A stretch of 47,936 nucleotides of DNA from Oerskovia douganii (GTDB lineage Bacteria > Actinomycetota > Actinomycetes > Actinomycetales > Cellulomonadaceae), in NCBI RefSeq assembly GCF_015142735.1, contig NZ_JACSPN010000013.1:7066-55001 (forward strand), written 5' to 3'. Shown here piece by piece: positions 47,896 through 47,936 of this stretch (positions are counted from its first letter, which is position 1; every line of letters starts with the position of its first letter). A model generated the notes under the pieces. It made no database searches, was not told the DNA's origin, and was given only the letters and a program-made list of their open reading frames with translations. A program made the position numbers and the translations under genes.

Positions 47896-47936
<41 letters not shown>

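Overview
The window is a GC-rich, densely coded stretch of a high-GC Gram-positive chromosome. The gene set (WhiB7, AdnAB, mycoredoxin, UvrD2, PPA1309, UPF0182, DUF3107, DUF3152) is actinobacterial. Protein style and gene order suggest order Micrococcales, in the Cellulomonas / Oerskovia / Cellulosimicrobium range; that placement is inference from memory, not a search.

Region 1 (about 1-31100) is a conserved actinobacterial block that I recognise as largely collinear with Mycobacterium tuberculosis Rv3211 down to Rv3193c: RhlE helicase, ferritin-like protein, (methyltransferase, metallo-beta-lactamase-fold hydrolase), DUF3107, TetR, DUF3152 metzincin-like protein, AdnA-AdnB helicase-nuclease, (kinase-like phosphotransferase), NudC, (a YhiM/DUF2776 membrane protein), mycoredoxin, UvrD2, WhiB7, a ThiF/E1-like protein, a YgjP-type metallopeptidase, a DUF2342 zincin-like protein, an SDR-like protein, a PDZ-Lon protease, PPA1309 and UPF0182. 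It serves DNA repair, RNA metabolism, redox control, membrane proteolysis and intrinsic antibiotic resistance. The most informative non-coding segment is the 5' leader of whiB7 (about 20244-20649). It holds a promoter with an upstream AT-rich element, a 41-codon upstream ORF, a strong intrinsic terminator, and an 8-bp helix inside the uORF that can compete with that terminator: a ribosome-controlled attenuator readable base by base.

Region 2 (about 31200-41400) is less conserved: aldose 1-epimerase, an initiator tRNA-Met with clear promoter and terminator, a divergent oxidoreductase/MarR pair with twin operators, a polar amino-acid ABC importer (binding protein, permease, ATPase), a DUF1918-DUF1876 fusion, a lone DUF2235 hydrolase, DUF1761, acylphosphatase, a DsbA-like oxidoreductase and a DHA2-type drug exporter.

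Region 3 (about 41500-47936) holds NhaA, molybdenum cofactor genes moeA-moaE and, on the other strand, moaA with a small membrane protein between, then a divergent HxlR/QorB pair with a clear operator. The sequence ends in a run of 39 G, probably a contig-end artefact.

A recurring signal is a -10-like hexamer (A at position 2, T at position 6) 6-8 nt before the start codon with no useful Shine-Dalgarno: sixteen genes look leaderless. I see no CRISPR array, insertion sequence, prophage or integrase.
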